Assembly (NCBI RefSeq): GCF_003402575.1
Contig: NZ_BGZJ01000001.1
Coordinates: forward strand, 983,501-1,047,500
DNA from: Mesosutterella multiformis
GTDB lineage: Bacteria > Pseudomonadota > Gammaproteobacteria > Burkholderiales > Burkholderiaceae_F
DNA length: 64,000 nucleotides
Direction: 5' to 3'
Positions 10,245 through 19,047 of the stretch are shown here, in pieces (within the stretch, counting starts at the first letter, position 1; every line of letters starts with the position of its first letter). The translations under genes and the position numbers were made by a program. Below the pieces are notes generated by a model that made no database searches, was not told the DNA's origin, and saw nothing but the letters and a program-made list of their open reading frames with translations.

Positions 10245-12014
10245 TTACTTCTCAGATTTCCTGTTGTTATTGCTGTTGAGTTCAGTGCCGCTGTTGATGG
10301 GAGAGGCGTCGCCCGGGCGGATCACATAGAACTCAGAACCGCGGTGGTATGACGTCGGGATGCCGATCTTGTCAGCCGGAATCGGTTCACCGGGACCGAT
10401 GCGGGAGACGGTGTAGCGGCAGTCCGTGCTGTCGGAGAACCGAATGCCGGAGTACGCGACAAGCCCTTTGAGACTGAGCGGCAGTCCGTCACTGCGGACG
10501 CAGTCGCCGGGAAGGTAGCCAAAGATTCGGAGCTTTCCGGCGACCTCACGGGCTGCCGTGGTATGAGACCGGTCTTCATCCAGCATCTGGCTGAAGAGCG
10601 CGGTGCCGACTGTCCAGATCAGCGTGATGCCGAGAGCGGCAAGCCAGGGACCGCGCCAGAGAGCCTTCGGACGGCGGCGGAGGCGCCAGATCACGATGGC
10701 GAACCAGATCGCGGTGACGAGCGCCGTGCAGACGAGAAGCGACGGCTCAACCCAGGGCACCGTGTTGGGAGCGAGCCTGTGAAGGCTGGCGGCCATCTTC
10801 GGCGGGAACCCGGTTGTCCAGGCGATGAAGTAGCTCCAGAGACCGATCGTCGCAAGAGAGAAGATCGTGGCGGAGAACCAGTCAAGGATATTCTTCAGGG
10901 AATGTGTCTTGAGACTTGCAATGCCGAAGGAGGCGAGAATCGCGGTCGGCACCACCATAGCAGTGAGCGTGTACTCAGGCGCGGTTCCGGAAATAAAGAG
11001 GAAGAGCAGCGGGAAGACGAGCGCGATGATGGAAAGAAGAATATGCGTGCGGTGAATCACGCGGTGCCAGGCATAAATCGCGTAAAGCGCGAAAGGCCAG
11101 ATCGGGCAGAGGTACCAGACGATATTGCGGGCCATCCAGAGCCAGGATCCGGCGCGCGGGAGCGCGAAGCCGGCAGCCTGAATCCGGGCGAATGACTGAT
11201 ACCATGCGTCAAACGAAGCGCCCGACAGAATCGCCCCGACAGGCCACACGAGGAACGTGGCAGCGGCAGTGGCGGCAATGATCAGCAGACGGCGGGTTCT
11301 GAACGGCGCAAATGCGTGAACGCAGCAGAGGATCGTGAGAATCGTGCAGGACTCAACAATGAACCAATAGAGGTTCGTGCAGAGGGCAAGAGCGCCGAGA
11401 GAAAGGCCGGTCACGAAAGAACCGGCCTTAAGGTGGACGAGTGACCAGATAACGCCGAGCAGCGTCGCGCCGGTCAGCGCAAGCAGCACGATCGGAAGAC
11501 CGATTTCGTGAAGCCGGGAAACAATGCCAAAGGTAGCGATGAAGAGGAGTGTTGCGGAATCAGCGACCGTACGGCCGTAATCCCGGGGACTCGCTTCCTG
11601 ACCGAATACCATCGAGATCGGGAGAGCCTCTTCCCGCCGGGCGAGATGCCATGTAGCGTACCAGACGGACCCCGTCGCGAGAGCGAACCAGAGCAGGCTC
11701 GGGACTCGCGCGAGAATCATCGGTTTGGCAAAAAGCGAGAGGAACTTGATAAGCGCCGCGCCGAGCCAGGCAATGCCCGGACCGGTGGCCGTGTAAGGAG
11801 TGCCGGCAATGGTGGGAAGGAACCAGGCGCTTGCGCTTCCTGTCGCCATGTTCCACATCAGGCCGAAAATCTGTTCGTCCCGGCTGTTCCAGAACGCGTG
11901 TCCTGAGAAGCATGCCAGAGCGAAGGTAGCAAGAACTATCAGCAATGCCCAGCGGGGGAGCTTGGCCGCAGCGGCTGCAGAAACAATAAGAGGCGACTGT
12001 CGGTTGCTAATCAT
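10245..12014 (-). CDS. ArnT/PMT-like membrane glycosyltransferase (family GT39/GT83 type)
   Basis: A protein of about 589 residues with eleven or so membrane helices and a soluble C-terminal domain of about 100 residues. The early FWNSRDEQIFGLMWNMATG segment places acidic residues just after the first helix, as in the catalytic loop of ArnT and protein mannosyltransferases that use polyprenyl-phosphate sugars. The C-terminal part (GYLPGDCVRSDGLPLSLKGL) resembles the periplasmic domain of ArnT-like proteins. The sugar and acceptor are unknown; lipid A or another envelope glycan is plausible. I chose the ATG at 12014; a TTG at 12032 adds six residues but has no better ribosome site. It is followed by the MATE gene with a one-base gap. 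Confidence 0.75.
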   Translation of the reverse strand: MISNRQSPLIVSAAAAAKLPRWALLIVLATFALACFSGHAFWNSRDEQIFGLMWNMATGSASAWFLPTIAGTPYTATGPGIAWLGAALIKFLSLFAKPMILARVPSLLWFALATGSVWYATWHLARREEALPISMVFGQEASPRDYGRTVADSATLLFIATFGIVSRLHEIGLPIVLLALTGATLLGVIWSLVHLKAGSFVTGLSLGALALCTNLYWFIVESCTILTILCCVHAFAPFRTRRLLIIAATAAATFLVWPVGAILSGASFDAWYQSFARIQAAGFALPRAGSWLWMARNIVWYLCPIWPFALYAIYAWHRVIHRTHILLSIIALVFPLLFLFISGTAPEYTLTAMVVPTAILASFGIASLKTHSLKNILDWFSATIFSLATIGLWSYFIAWTTGFPPKMAASLHRLAPNTVPWVEPSLLVCTALVTAIWFAIVIWRLRRRPKALWRGPWLAALGITLIWTVGTALFSQMLDEDRSHTTAAREVAGKLRIFGYLPGDCVRSDGLPLSLKGLVAYSGIRFSDSTDCRYTVSRIGPGEPIPADKIGIPTSYHRGSEFYVIRPGDASPINSGTELNSNNNRKSEK

Positions 12015-12030
12015 TTGGCATTTTCTAAAC

Positions 12031-12062
12031 AAATTAAAAGGGGCAGTTGAAAACTGCCCCTT
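12031..12062 (-). terminator. Terminator of rpmE2
   Basis: On the minus strand AAGGGGCAGTT pairs with AACTGCCCCTT around a short loop and is followed by TTAATTT. It sits 30 bp past the rpmE2 stop and just before the glycosyltransferase gene. Confidence 0.85.
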
Positions 12063-12091
12063 GGAATACCAGGCTAACTGCGCGGCACCAA

Positions 12092-12379
12092 TTACTTGGC
12101 GGCCTTTGCCTTGGCGGCGGCTTCGTTCACAGCCTTGGTCTTGGCGGCGAACTTCGCGCGGAACTTCTCGACACGGCCCGCTTCAACGATGCGCGTCTGA
12201 GCGCCGGTGTAGAAGGGGTGGCTGGCAGAAGAGGTATCGACCTTGAAAAGGGGATAGGTCTTGCCGTCGATATCAATGGTTTCCTTGGTCTGAACGGCCG
12301 AGGAGATGATAAAGGTCTGATTGACGGAAATGTCGAGGAACGCGACCTCGCGGTACTCCGGGTGAATGCCCTGCTTCAT
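12092..12379 (-). CDS. rpmE2: 50S ribosomal protein L31 type B
   Basis: A 95-residue L31 of the type B form. It begins MKQGIHPEYREVAFLDIS and has the conserved DGKTYPLFKVDTSSASHPFY and AGRVEKF motifs. The zinc-binding cysteines of type A L31 are absent, so this is the zinc-independent version, often favoured under zinc limitation in bacteria with both forms. A lysine- and alanine-rich tail of about 20 residues extends the C-terminus. It has its own promoter (12496-12524) and terminator, so it is a single-gene unit between rho and the glycosyltransferase. Confidence 0.95.
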   Translation of the reverse strand: MKQGIHPEYREVAFLDISVNQTFIISSAVQTKETIDIDGKTYPLFKVDTSSASHPFYTGAQTRIVEAGRVEKFRAKFAAKTKAVNEAAAKAKAAK

Positions 12380-12495
12380 TTTTTATGAATTCCTAGTTAA
12401 ACGTCGGTCGCCCTGACTTGCCTTGCAAACCCGCCCGTGCGAAACGGGTCTTACGGCAGGCATGCAGTCCACGTGCCAGACTGGGAAAGTCTAAC

Positions 12496-12524
12496 ATTAT
12501 GAACGCCTTCCCCAGAAAAAGCAA
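12496..12524 (-). promoter_or_regulatory. Predicted sigma-70 promoter of rpmE2
   Basis: On the minus strand TTGCTT (12519-12524) and CATAAT (12496-12501) are separated by exactly 17 bp. The resulting leader of about 110 nt contains a hairpin CCCGTTTCGCACGGG, which could serve ribosomal-protein autoregulation; that role is inferred. Confidence 0.55.
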
Positions 12525-12551
12525 CCGTCAGAGCGAACCGATGAGAATAGA

Positions 12552-13814
12552 TCAGTTGGCCCGCTTCATCATGTCGAAGAATTCGGCATTGTTCTTCGTT
12601 GCGCGGATCTTGTCGAGGAGGAACTCCATCGCTTCCACTTCATCCATGCTGTAAAGAACCTTGCGCAGAATCCACACGCGCTGCAGCACATCGGGCGGGA
12701 GCAGAAGTTCTTCGCGGCGGGTGCCGGAGCGGTTGACGTTGATGGCCGGGTAGACACGCTTCTCGGCAAGACGGCGTTCCAGGTGAATTTCCATGTTGCC
12801 GGTGCCCTTGAACTCTTCATAGATCACGTCATCCATGCGGGAGCCGGTGTCAACGAGGGTAGTCGCGAGAATCGTGAGCGAGCCGCCCTCTTCAATATTT
12901 CGGGCTGCGCCGAAGAAACGCTTCGGACGCTGCAGGGCGTTCGCGTCAACGCCGCCTGTGAGCACCTTGCCGGAGGTCGGCACAACGGTGTTATAGGCGC
13001 GGGCGAGTCGGGTGATGGAGTCAAGCAGAATCACCACATCCTTCTTCGATTCGGCGAGGCGCTTGGCCTTTTCAATCACCATCTCGGCCACCTGGACGTG
13101 GCGGGCAGCGGGTTCATCAAACGTGGAGGCGACCACTTCGCCCTTCACGGAGCGCTGCATTTCCGTCACTTCTTCCGGACGTTCGTCAATCAGCAGAACG
13201 ATCAGAATGCATTCGGGGTGGTTCGCCGTGATGGCGTGCGCGATGTGCTGCATCAGCACTGTCTTTCCGGACTTCGGCGGGGCGACGATCAGACCGCGCT
13301 GGCCCTTGCCGATCGGAGCAATGATGTCGATCAGACGGCCCGTCAGGTTCTCGTTGCCCTTCATGTCGCGTTCGAGCTTCAGGGGCTCGTTCGGGAAGAG
13401 CGGCGTCAGGTTCTCGAACAGCATCCGGTGCTTCAGGTTTTCCGGCGGCTGGCCGTTCACCGTTTCCACCTTGACGAGCGCGAAATAGCGTTCGCTGTCC
13501 TTCGGAATGCGGACTTCACCTTCCATGGAGTCGCCGGTATGGAGATTGAATCGGCGGATCTGGGAGGGAGAGATATAGATGTCATCCGTGCTGGCGAGAT
13601 AGGACGATTCAGGAGAACGAAGGAATCCGAATCCATCGGGGAGCACCTCAAGCGTGCCGTCGCCAAAAATTTGCTCACCGCTCTTTGCTTTTCTCTTCAG
13701 AATCGCAAACATGAGTTCCTGCTTGCGCATTCTCTGGGCGTTTTCGATGCCCAGTTCCTGTGCTTTTTCAAAAAGCTCAGTGATACGCAGTGATTTCAGT
13801 TCAGAAAGATGCAT
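12552..13814 (-). CDS. rho: Transcription termination factor Rho
   Basis: A 420-residue hexameric RNA-DNA helicase that ends transcription at Rho-dependent sites. [20 protein letters not shown] starts the N-terminal helical domain. The RNA-binding OB fold covers [14 protein letters not shown]. Walker A is [11 protein letters not shown], and [13 protein letters not shown] and the Q-loop/R-loop region [13 protein letters not shown] follow. The frame is open 16 codons further upstream, but Rho proteins begin at MHLSEL, so I use 13814. It lies about 100 bp downstream of trxA, the classic trxA-rho pair. Length matches the compact Rho form without inserts. Confidence 0.97.
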   Translation of the reverse strand: MHLSELKSLRITELFEKAQELGIENAQRMRKQELMFAILKRKAKSGEQIFGDGTLEVLPDGFGFLRSPESSYLASTDDIYISPSQIRRFNLHTGDSMEGEVRIPKDSERYFALVKVETVNGQPPENLKHRMLFENLTPLFPNEPLKLERDMKGNENLTGRLIDIIAPIGKGQRGLIVAPPKSGKTVLMQHIAHAITANHPECILIVLLIDERPEEVTEMQRSVKGEVVASTFDEPAARHVQVAEMVIEKAKRLAESKKDVVILLDSITRLARAYNTVVPTSGKVLTGGVDANALQRPKRFFGAARNIEEGGSLTILATTLVDTGSRMDDVIYEEFKGTGNMEIHLERRLAEKRVYPAINVNRSGTRREELLLPPDVLQRVWILRKVLYSMDEVEAMEFLLDKIRATKNNAEFFDMMKRAN

Positions 13815-13919
13815 AGGAGTAAAGGGAAATGGCGGACAGACGAGAAGGGCCCGAACGGGCACCGGTCGTGCGGAAAGCAGTTCCGGTTCGCCGCGCTTTC
13901 CCTGAAACGAAGTTAGAAG

Positions 13920-14258
13920 TTAAAGAAGGGACTGGATCCAGTCGGTCAGCTCATTCTTATTCATCGCGCCGACCTGAGTCGCGGCGGGTTTTCCGTCCTT
14001 ATAGACCACAACGGTCGGGATCGAACGGATCCCCAGGCCGGCAGCCACGGACGTGGATTCATCACAGTTGTACTTGCAGACCTTCAGCTTGCCGCTGAAT
14101 TCTTCCGCGGCGGCTTCGATGAGCGGAGAAAGCAGACGGCAGGGACCGCACCAGGGAGCCCAGAAATCAACGAGAACGGGAAGCGTGGAGGAAGCCTGCA
14201 CGACTTCGGCGTCGAAGTTTTGATCAGTAACGTTGGTAAAAGCCATAGTCGCACCCAT
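13920..14258 (-). CDS. trxA: Thioredoxin 1
   Basis: A thioredoxin of 108-112 residues, a cytosolic dithiol reductant for ribonucleotide reductase and other partners. The active site is FWAPWCGPCRLLSP (WCGPC). The cis-proline region GIRSIPTVVVYKDGKPA and the C-terminal helix are conserved. Two start codons are possible, ATG at 14258 (MGATMAF) and ATG at 14246 (MAFTNV); neither has a strong Shine-Dalgarno sequence, so the start is uncertain by four residues. It is followed by rho on the same strand, as in most proteobacteria. Confidence 0.95.
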   Translation of the reverse strand: MGATMAFTNVTDQNFDAEVVQASSTLPVLVDFWAPWCGPCRLLSPLIEAAAEEFSGKLKVCKYNCDESTSVAAGLGIRSIPTVVVYKDGKPAATQVGAMNKNELTDWIQSLL

Positions 14259-14450
14259 AGGAAAATAAACCGAGCGTGCTCAGTTTCCAGGAGGATCTGT
14301 GAATTTGGAATGTGCTGCTGGAGGATCGGCCTGGAAACGGCCGATAGTTGGAAATCAAAAATGCTTATTCCGATTTTCTGGCTCATCGTATCACTTTGGA
14401 GAAAAAAAAGGAAAGCTCAGAGCCAGTCTGGATTCTCCGGGGAATTCGTG

Positions 14451-14456
14451 TACAAT
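14451..14456 (+). promoter_or_regulatory. -10 element of the 4.5S RNA promoter
   Basis: TACAAT lies about 8 bp before the predicted 5' end of the SRP RNA. The -35 at 17 bp (CTGGAT, 14428-14433) is poor. Confidence 0.45.
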
Positions 14457-14461
14457 GCGTC

Positions 14462-14563
14462 CTCGGCGGGTCCCCTCGCATGAGGAAGCCATGAATCTGG
14501 TCAGGTCGGGAACGAAGCAGCCACAGTGGATTTTCTTCAGTGCCGAGGATAAGGCTCGCCACT
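14462..14563 (+). ncRNA. ffs: Signal recognition particle RNA (4.5S RNA)
   Basis: The segment carries the SRP domain IV core GGTCAGGTCGGGAACGAAG, which binds Ffh, followed by CAGCC. Its ends pair: GGCGGGTC (14465-14472) with GGCTCGCC (14553-14560), giving an eight-pair terminal helix with G-U wobbles. Size (about 100 nt) and single long hairpin shape fit the bacterial 4.5S RNA. The RNA with Ffh targets membrane proteins to the translocon. It sits upstream of dnaX, a frequent location. The ends are estimated from the helix and from the upstream TACAAT. Small open frames drawn across this region are not genes. Confidence 0.93.
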
Positions 14564-14838
14564 TTTGTATCTGTACTATCCGTCTCGGGCAGAACATTCG
14601 TTTCCGCCGCCGGATATCCGTTTCAGTACAGTTCCCCAGCCTGTCCCCCCAAGCGATCGCCCCGGCGGTCAAATTCTGCTAGAGTCAACGATCATTCAGA
14701 TATGGTTCGGCTGAGACGCCGGAAGACTGTCCGGAGATCCGACTGAAACTCCCGGGGCAGAAATGTCTGCGCTCCCGGCCGCACTCCTGCGAACATCCGG
14801 CTGCCGGATCCGCGTCTCTTCCCAATAGGAAATGACTA
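14564..14838 (+). other. Intergenic leader between 4.5S RNA and dnaX
   Basis: About 275 bp with no credible gene. It presumably holds the end of the SRP RNA unit and the dnaX promoter. TGCTAGAGT near 14680 could be an extended -10, but no -35 is clear. Confidence 0.4.
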
Positions 14839-16620
14839 ATGTCCTATCAGGTTCTTGCTCGAAAATGGCGACCTCACGACTTTGACAGCGTGGTGGGCCA
14901 GGAGCACGTCGTCAAAGCCCTGAGACATGCGCTGCGTGAAAAGAGGATTCATCACGCTTACCTTTTCACCGGAACCCGCGGTGTTGGCAAGACCACGCTC
15001 TCCCGCATCCTTGCGAAATGCCTCAACTGCACAGGTCCTGACGGCAAGGGTGATATCACCGATAAGCCATGCGGCGTCTGTGAAGCCTGCCGCGCAATAG
15101 ATGAAGGCCATTTCGTCGATTACATCGAAATGGACGCGGCGAGCAACCGAGGCGTGGATGAGATGACGGCACTGCTTGAGCAGGCCATGTACCCGCCGAC
15201 GAACGCCCGCTTCAAGGTCTACATGATCGACGAAGTGCATCAGCTTTCCAGCACGGCCTTCAATGCCATGCTGAAGACGCTGGAGGAGCCGCCCGAGTAC
15301 GTCAAATTCATTCTTGCGACGACAGATCCGCAGAAGGTGCCGATCACGGTGCTGTCGCGCTGCCTGCAGTTCAATCTCCGCAATATGACGCCGCAGGAAG
15401 TGGCTGATCACATGGCGCATATCCTGCAGGTGGAGAAGATCGAAGCCGAACCCGCTGCGCTGCGGCTCCTCGCCGCCGGCGCCCGGGGATCCATGCGCGA
15501 CGGTCTGTCGCTTCTTGATCAGGCGATCGCGTTCTCGGATGGCGCGGTGACACTGGCTGGTGTTCAGTCAATGCTCGGCGTTGTCGATTCCTCAATCCTC
15601 GTGAAACTGCTGCGCTGCCTGCGTGATAACGACGCGGCCGGCATGCTTTCCATCGCGGATGAGATGGCGATGCGCAGCTTCTCCTTCCGTCAGGCGCTCC
15701 GCGATATCGCGAGCCTCCTTCACAGGACGGCTATTGCCCAGCGGGTGCCGGCAAGCATTTCCGGCGACGCTGAGGCGGATTCCATCCGGGAGCTTGCCGG
15801 GGCTTTTACGCCTGACGAAGTGCAGCTCTACTACCAGATTGCGATCAACGGACGGAATGACCTTCATCTGGCGCCTGATGAATATGCGGGTTTCACGATG
15901 ACGCTTCTCCGGATGCTCGCCTTCAAGCCGGCCGGAAGCCCGGTGGCGGCCCGCATCGCGAAGCTGCCTCATGGCGGGAAGCCGCTTGAGCCTCCGGCGC
16001 CGGTCTCCAAGGCGGAGTCCGCGGCCGCTGCGCCCGCGAAGGCGGAATCCCCGGCTCCGGCGCCCGCACCTGCTCCGGCACCCAAACCAAAATTGAAGCC
16101 TAAGGCGCCTCCACCGCCTCCAGAAGAAGCAAAAGCCTCACCCGATGAAGAGGAGGATCTTCCGCCCTGGGTGCAGCTTGAGCCAGCCGAGGAAACCATC
16201 CCTCCTGAAGAGCGTTCCGCCGATTCAGAGGAGCTCGACTGGCAGAGTCTGATCCGCAGCGCGGAACTTTCAGGGCTGGAGTGGCAGTCTGCTTCCCGGT
16301 CCGAATGCGTTGAATTGAAGAGTACCGGGGTGGTGCTGAAGAACAGTTCATCCACGCTGACGTTCGATAACGTGAGAAAGAGCCTTGAACGGGCGCTTTC
16401 GAAGCGTCTTGGACATCCCTTCTCGGTGACCTTCCAGACCGGTGAGGTGAAGGGGGATACCGTCTGGGCTCAGGTGAACCGGGAAGAGGCCGCGGCAAGG
16501 CAGAAATTGATTCAGGATTTCCGCAGCTCCGGCGTCGTGAGCAATATCATTAACCAGTTTAAGGGCGAGGTGCGCGAGGATTCCGTGGACTGGAATACGA
16601 AGCCGAAGCCCCTGCACTAA
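14839..16620 (+). CDS. dnaX: DNA polymerase III subunit tau (DnaX)
   Basis: A 593-residue clamp-loader ATPase that assembles the replicative polymerase. It begins MSYQVLARKWRPHDFDSVVG. Walker A is GTRGVGKTTLSR near residue 45, a four-cysteine zinc module (CLNCTGP, CGVCEAC) follows, then the DEVH-type Walker B MIDEVHQLS and the SRC motif LSRCLQF. A proline/alanine-rich linker spans about residues 380-460, and the C-terminal tau domain that contacts the polymerase and DnaB is intact. No A-AAA-AAG slippery heptamer is present, so a short gamma form made by canonical E. coli frameshifting is not expected. ybaB and recR follow, the conserved dnaX-ybaB-recR operon. Confidence 0.96.
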   Translation: MSYQVLARKWRPHDFDSVVGQEHVVKALRHALREKRIHHAYLFTGTRGVGKTTLSRILAKCLNCTGPDGKGDITDKPCGVCEACRAIDEGHFVDYIEMDAASNRGVDEMTALLEQAMYPPTNARFKVYMIDEVHQLSSTAFNAMLKTLEEPPEYVKFILATTDPQKVPITVLSRCLQFNLRNMTPQEVADHMAHILQVEKIEAEPAALRLLAAGARGSMRDGLSLLDQAIAFSDGAVTLAGVQSMLGVVDSSILVKLLRCLRDNDAAGMLSIADEMAMRSFSFRQALRDIASLLHRTAIAQRVPASISGDAEADSIRELAGAFTPDEVQLYYQIAINGRNDLHLAPDEYAGFTMTLLRMLAFKPAGSPVAARIAKLPHGGKPLEPPAPVSKAESAAAAPAKAESPAPAPAPAPAPKPKLKPKAPPPPPEEAKASPDEEEDLPPWVQLEPAEETIPPEERSADSEELDWQSLIRSAELSGLEWQSASRSECVELKSTGVVLKNSSSTLTFDNVRKSLERALSKRLGHPFSVTFQTGEVKGDTVWAQVNREEAAARQKLIQDFRSSGVVSNIINQFKGEVREDSVDWNTKPKPLH

Positions 16621-16633
16621 GTAAGAGGAAAAC

Positions 16634-16951
16634 ATGAGAGGAAACATTAATTCGCTGATGGCCCAGGCCGCCAAGATGCAGCAGAACCTTCAGCGCCTTC
16701 AGTCTGAGCTCGCCAATGTCGAAGTGACGGGAGAAGCGGGCAGCGGTGCCGTCAAGGTCACGATGACCTGCAAGTACGTCTGCAAGCAGATTCAGATCGA
16801 TCCGTCGCTTTATGACGAAGACCGCGACATGATCGAGGATCTCGTGACGGCCGCTGTGAACGCCGCACTGAAGGAAGTTGAGCGTACGACCCAGGAACGC
16901 ATGAAGGTCGCCACGGCCGGCATGCCTCTTCCTCCCGGGATGCGCTTCTGA
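16634..16951 (+). CDS. Nucleoid-associated protein YbaB/EbfC
   Basis: A 105-residue homolog of YbaB/EbfC, a small dimeric DNA-binding protein. The helical N-terminus (MAQAAKMQQNLQRLQSELAN), the central GSGAVKVTMTCKYVCKQIQI strand region and the C-terminal glycine/proline tail match the family. In other bacteria it coats DNA and affects gene expression and recombination. It starts 13 bp after dnaX, with AGAGGAAAAC as ribosome site, and 30 bp before recR. Confidence 0.94.
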   Translation: MRGNINSLMAQAAKMQQNLQRLQSELANVEVTGEAGSGAVKVTMTCKYVCKQIQIDPSLYDEDRDMIEDLVTAAVNAALKEVERTTQERMKVATAGMPLPPGMRF

Positions 16952-16981
16952 TGATCGCGCCACGGAATCCGGAGAACGGCT

Positions 16982-17596
16982 ATGGCGCTTAGTCCCAAGC
17001 TGAGAAGACTCGCGGAGGCGCTCGCCGAACTGCCGGGCATCGGCCCGCTTTCGGCTCAGCGGATCGCGTTTCATCTCCTTTCGGATGACGAGCACGCCGA
17101 AGCGCACCGTCTGGCGAAGGAGCTTGAGGATGCCGCGGCGTCCGTCAGGCACTGCGCCCGATGCAATACGCTCTGCGAGTCCGAGATCTGCGACACCTGT
17201 TCGGACGAAACCCGCGAGAAAGATAAGCTCTGCATCGTGGAAACGCCGGCAGATCAGCTCGTGATTGAGGGATCGCACTCCTACCGGGGACTCTATTACG
17301 TACTCGGCGGACGGCTTTCACCGGTGGAGAACCGGGGCCCTGAGCAGCTGGGCTTCAGCCGTCTGATCGAAAGAATCAAGGAGCCGGAGGTAAAGGAAGT
17401 GATTCTGGCGACTTCTTTCACCGCCGAGGGCGACGCTACAGCCCACTACATTGCGCTCGCAGTGTCCCGCCATCGCCCGGATATACGGCTGACAAGACTC
17501 GCCCGGGGCATCCCGACCGGGATTGAGCTCGAGTACACCGATGTGGCAACCGTGGCTCACGCAATCCTGGGACGGCGTGACGCGGAGTCGCGGTAA
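16982..17596 (+). CDS. recR: Recombination mediator RecR
   Basis: A 204-residue RecR, which with RecO (and RecF) loads RecA onto gapped DNA. The N-terminal helix-hairpin-helix (ELPGIGPLSAQRIAFHLL), the four-cysteine zinc finger (CARCNTLCESEICDTC, residues about 59-74) and the Toprim domain (IVETPADQLVIE, SYRGLYYVLGGRLSP) occur in the expected order. The length is standard. It closes the dnaX-ybaB-recR operon and is followed by a long leader region of the next transcription unit. Confidence 0.96.
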   Translation: MALSPKLRRLAEALAELPGIGPLSAQRIAFHLLSDDEHAEAHRLAKELEDAAASVRHCARCNTLCESEICDTCSDETREKDKLCIVETPADQLVIEGSHSYRGLYYVLGGRLSPVENRGPEQLGFSRLIERIKEPEVKEVILATSFTAEGDATAHYIALAVSRHRPDIRLTRLARGIPTGIELEYTDVATVAHAILGRRDAESR

Positions 17597-17923
17597 AAGA
17601 GCGATTTTCTTGCTTTTTCCCCTATTCGGGAATAATGTAGTTCTTACGACTTTTATTCAGAGGCACCTCAAGTGCATTTCACGGCTGACAATCCGAACGC
17701 CTGCCAGGGACTTTCCAAGAAAGCCCCCGTTCGTGCTGCCCGTGAATTCCTTCTTGCCCTAGGCGGACTACTGCTACCCGTTATCCGCCATGGGAGGATT
17801 GTTTAGGGCTGAATAGAGCCGTTTTTTAAACATATTTGTCGCCATAGGCGGATACACGGATTCATCTGAGTCTGTTGTGTATCCGCTTTTTTTATTGCCT
17901 GAATCGTCTGGAGAGTACTGAAA
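17597..17923 (+). promoter_or_regulatory. Structured leader upstream of the ABC importer operon
   Basis: These 327 bp hold no gene. Three potential stems are visible. The first is GGG(A)CTTTC/GAAAGCCC at 17707-17726. The second pairs GGCGGA (17762-17767) with TCCGCC (17784-17789). The third is the terminator hairpin at 17848-17886. The segment TATCCGCC (17782-17789) is also perfectly complementary to GGCGGATA (17847-17854), the 5' arm of the terminator, so terminator and alternative pairings exclude each other. This is the pattern of an attenuator or riboswitch, but I could not match a known aptamer. A weak promoter (TTGCTT at 17610, TAATGT at 17633) may start the transcript. Confidence 0.45.
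17848..17893 (+). terminator. Intrinsic terminator 30 bp before the ABC importer genes
   Basis: A perfect 10-bp stem GCGGATACAC/GTGTATCCGC with a 19-nt loop is followed by seven T residues. It ends only 30 bp before the substrate-binding protein start, so it may end recR transcription or act as a regulated attenuator. Confidence 0.8.
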
Positions 17924-18961
17924 ATGACTATCACCCGTCGTGCATTCATCACTGCTGCTGCCGGCATGGCCGCCGCTTCCGCCTTCCCGTTTGGCGAAGC
18001 TTTCGCCGCGGCTCCTGAGAAGAAGAACATCAAGATCGCGGTCGGCGGTCAGCAGCTCGTTTACTACCTCCCGCTCACGATCGCTGACCGTCTCGGTTAC
18101 TTCCGCGATGAGGGTCTGAATGTCAGCGTGATTGACTTCCAGGGCGGCTCCAAGTCGCTTCAGGCGGTTGTCGGTGGATCAGCCGATATCTGCTCGGGTG
18201 CGTTCGAGCACACAGTCATCATGCAGACCCGCGGCCAGCGCATGCAGGCTTTCGTGCTCCAGGGCCGGGCTCCGCAGTGTGTCTTCGCGGCGAATCTCCA
18301 CACGATGAAGAATTTCCGAAGCGCCAAGGAACTGAAGGGAAAACGTATCGGTGTGACGGCCCCGGGGTCTTCCTCCCAGATCATGGCGAACTATTGCCTG
18401 AAGGCTGCCGGCATCAAGCCGAACGAGGTGTCAATCATTGGTATTGGCTCTTCCTCTGGCGCCATTGCCGCGATCCGTTCGGGTCAGGTCGATGCCTTCG
18501 TGCAGCTGGATCCGGTGATTTCGATGCTGATGGAGAAGAAGGAAATCGCGATCATTGTTGATACCCGAAAAGTGGCGGAGAGCGACCGGCTTTACGGCGG
18601 ACCTATGGTGGCCGGCTGCCTCTACGCTCCGGAATCCTTTATCCGCAAGAATCCGAACACGATCCAGGCGATCACGAACGCCATGGTGCGCGCCGACAAG
18701 TGGATCGCCAAGGCGACACCGGAACAGGTCGTGAAGGTCGTGCCTTCCAGCTACTTCATGGGAGATAAAAAACTCTATATCCAGTCCTTCCTCAGCAACC
18801 GTCCGGCGCTTTCCCGCGACGGGCTGATCCCCGCGAAGGCTCCTGAAGTCGCGAAGCACGCCCTGAGCACGGTGAATCCTCAGATCGAGCGCGCGAGGCT
18901 TGATCTGGAGGCGACCTATACAAACCGGTTCGCAGCGGAAGCGAATAAGCGCTATCGCTGA
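17924..18961 (+). CDS. ABC importer substrate-binding protein, NMT1/THI5-like (SsuA/TauA family)
   Basis: A 345-residue periplasmic binding protein. The N-terminus MTITRRAFITAAAGMAAASA has a twin-arginine-type signal (TRRAFI) with cleavage probably after AFAA. The mature part has the features of the nitrate/sulfonate/taurine and HMP (thiamine pyrimidine) binding family: YYLPLTIADRLGYFRDEGL, QGGSKSLQAVVGGSADI, and GKRIGVTAPGSSSQ. The ligand cannot be assigned; no sulfonatase, thiamine or nitrate gene lies nearby. It is the first gene of a three-gene importer operon behind a structured leader with a terminator. Confidence 0.85.
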   Translation: MTITRRAFITAAAGMAAASAFPFGEAFAAAPEKKNIKIAVGGQQLVYYLPLTIADRLGYFRDEGLNVSVIDFQGGSKSLQAVVGGSADICSGAFEHTVIMQTRGQRMQAFVLQGRAPQCVFAANLHTMKNFRSAKELKGKRIGVTAPGSSSQIMANYCLKAAGIKPNEVSIIGIGSSSGAIAAIRSGQVDAFVQLDPVISMLMEKKEIAIIVDTRKVAESDRLYGGPMVAGCLYAPESFIRKNPNTIQAITNAMVRADKWIAKATPEQVVKVVPSSYFMGDKKLYIQSFLSNRPALSRDGLIPAKAPEVAKHALSTVNPQIERARLDLEATYTNRFAAEANKRYR

Positions 18962-19047
18962 TCCCCGCATAGGGATTCCGGGCAGTCTCTCTCGGCAGCC
19001 CGGAATCCTTCCACCGAATTCACGCACAGAAACCCAGGCTATAAGAA

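Noticed and set aside
14299..14746. Short plus- and minus-strand frames between trxA and dnaX
   Set aside because: They overlap the 4.5S RNA and show no protein features.
17597..17923. TPP (thiamine) riboswitch before the THI5-like importer
   Set aside because: The conserved TPP core (CUGAGA with ACCUGAUCUGGAUAAUGC-like elements) is absent; only generic hairpins are present.
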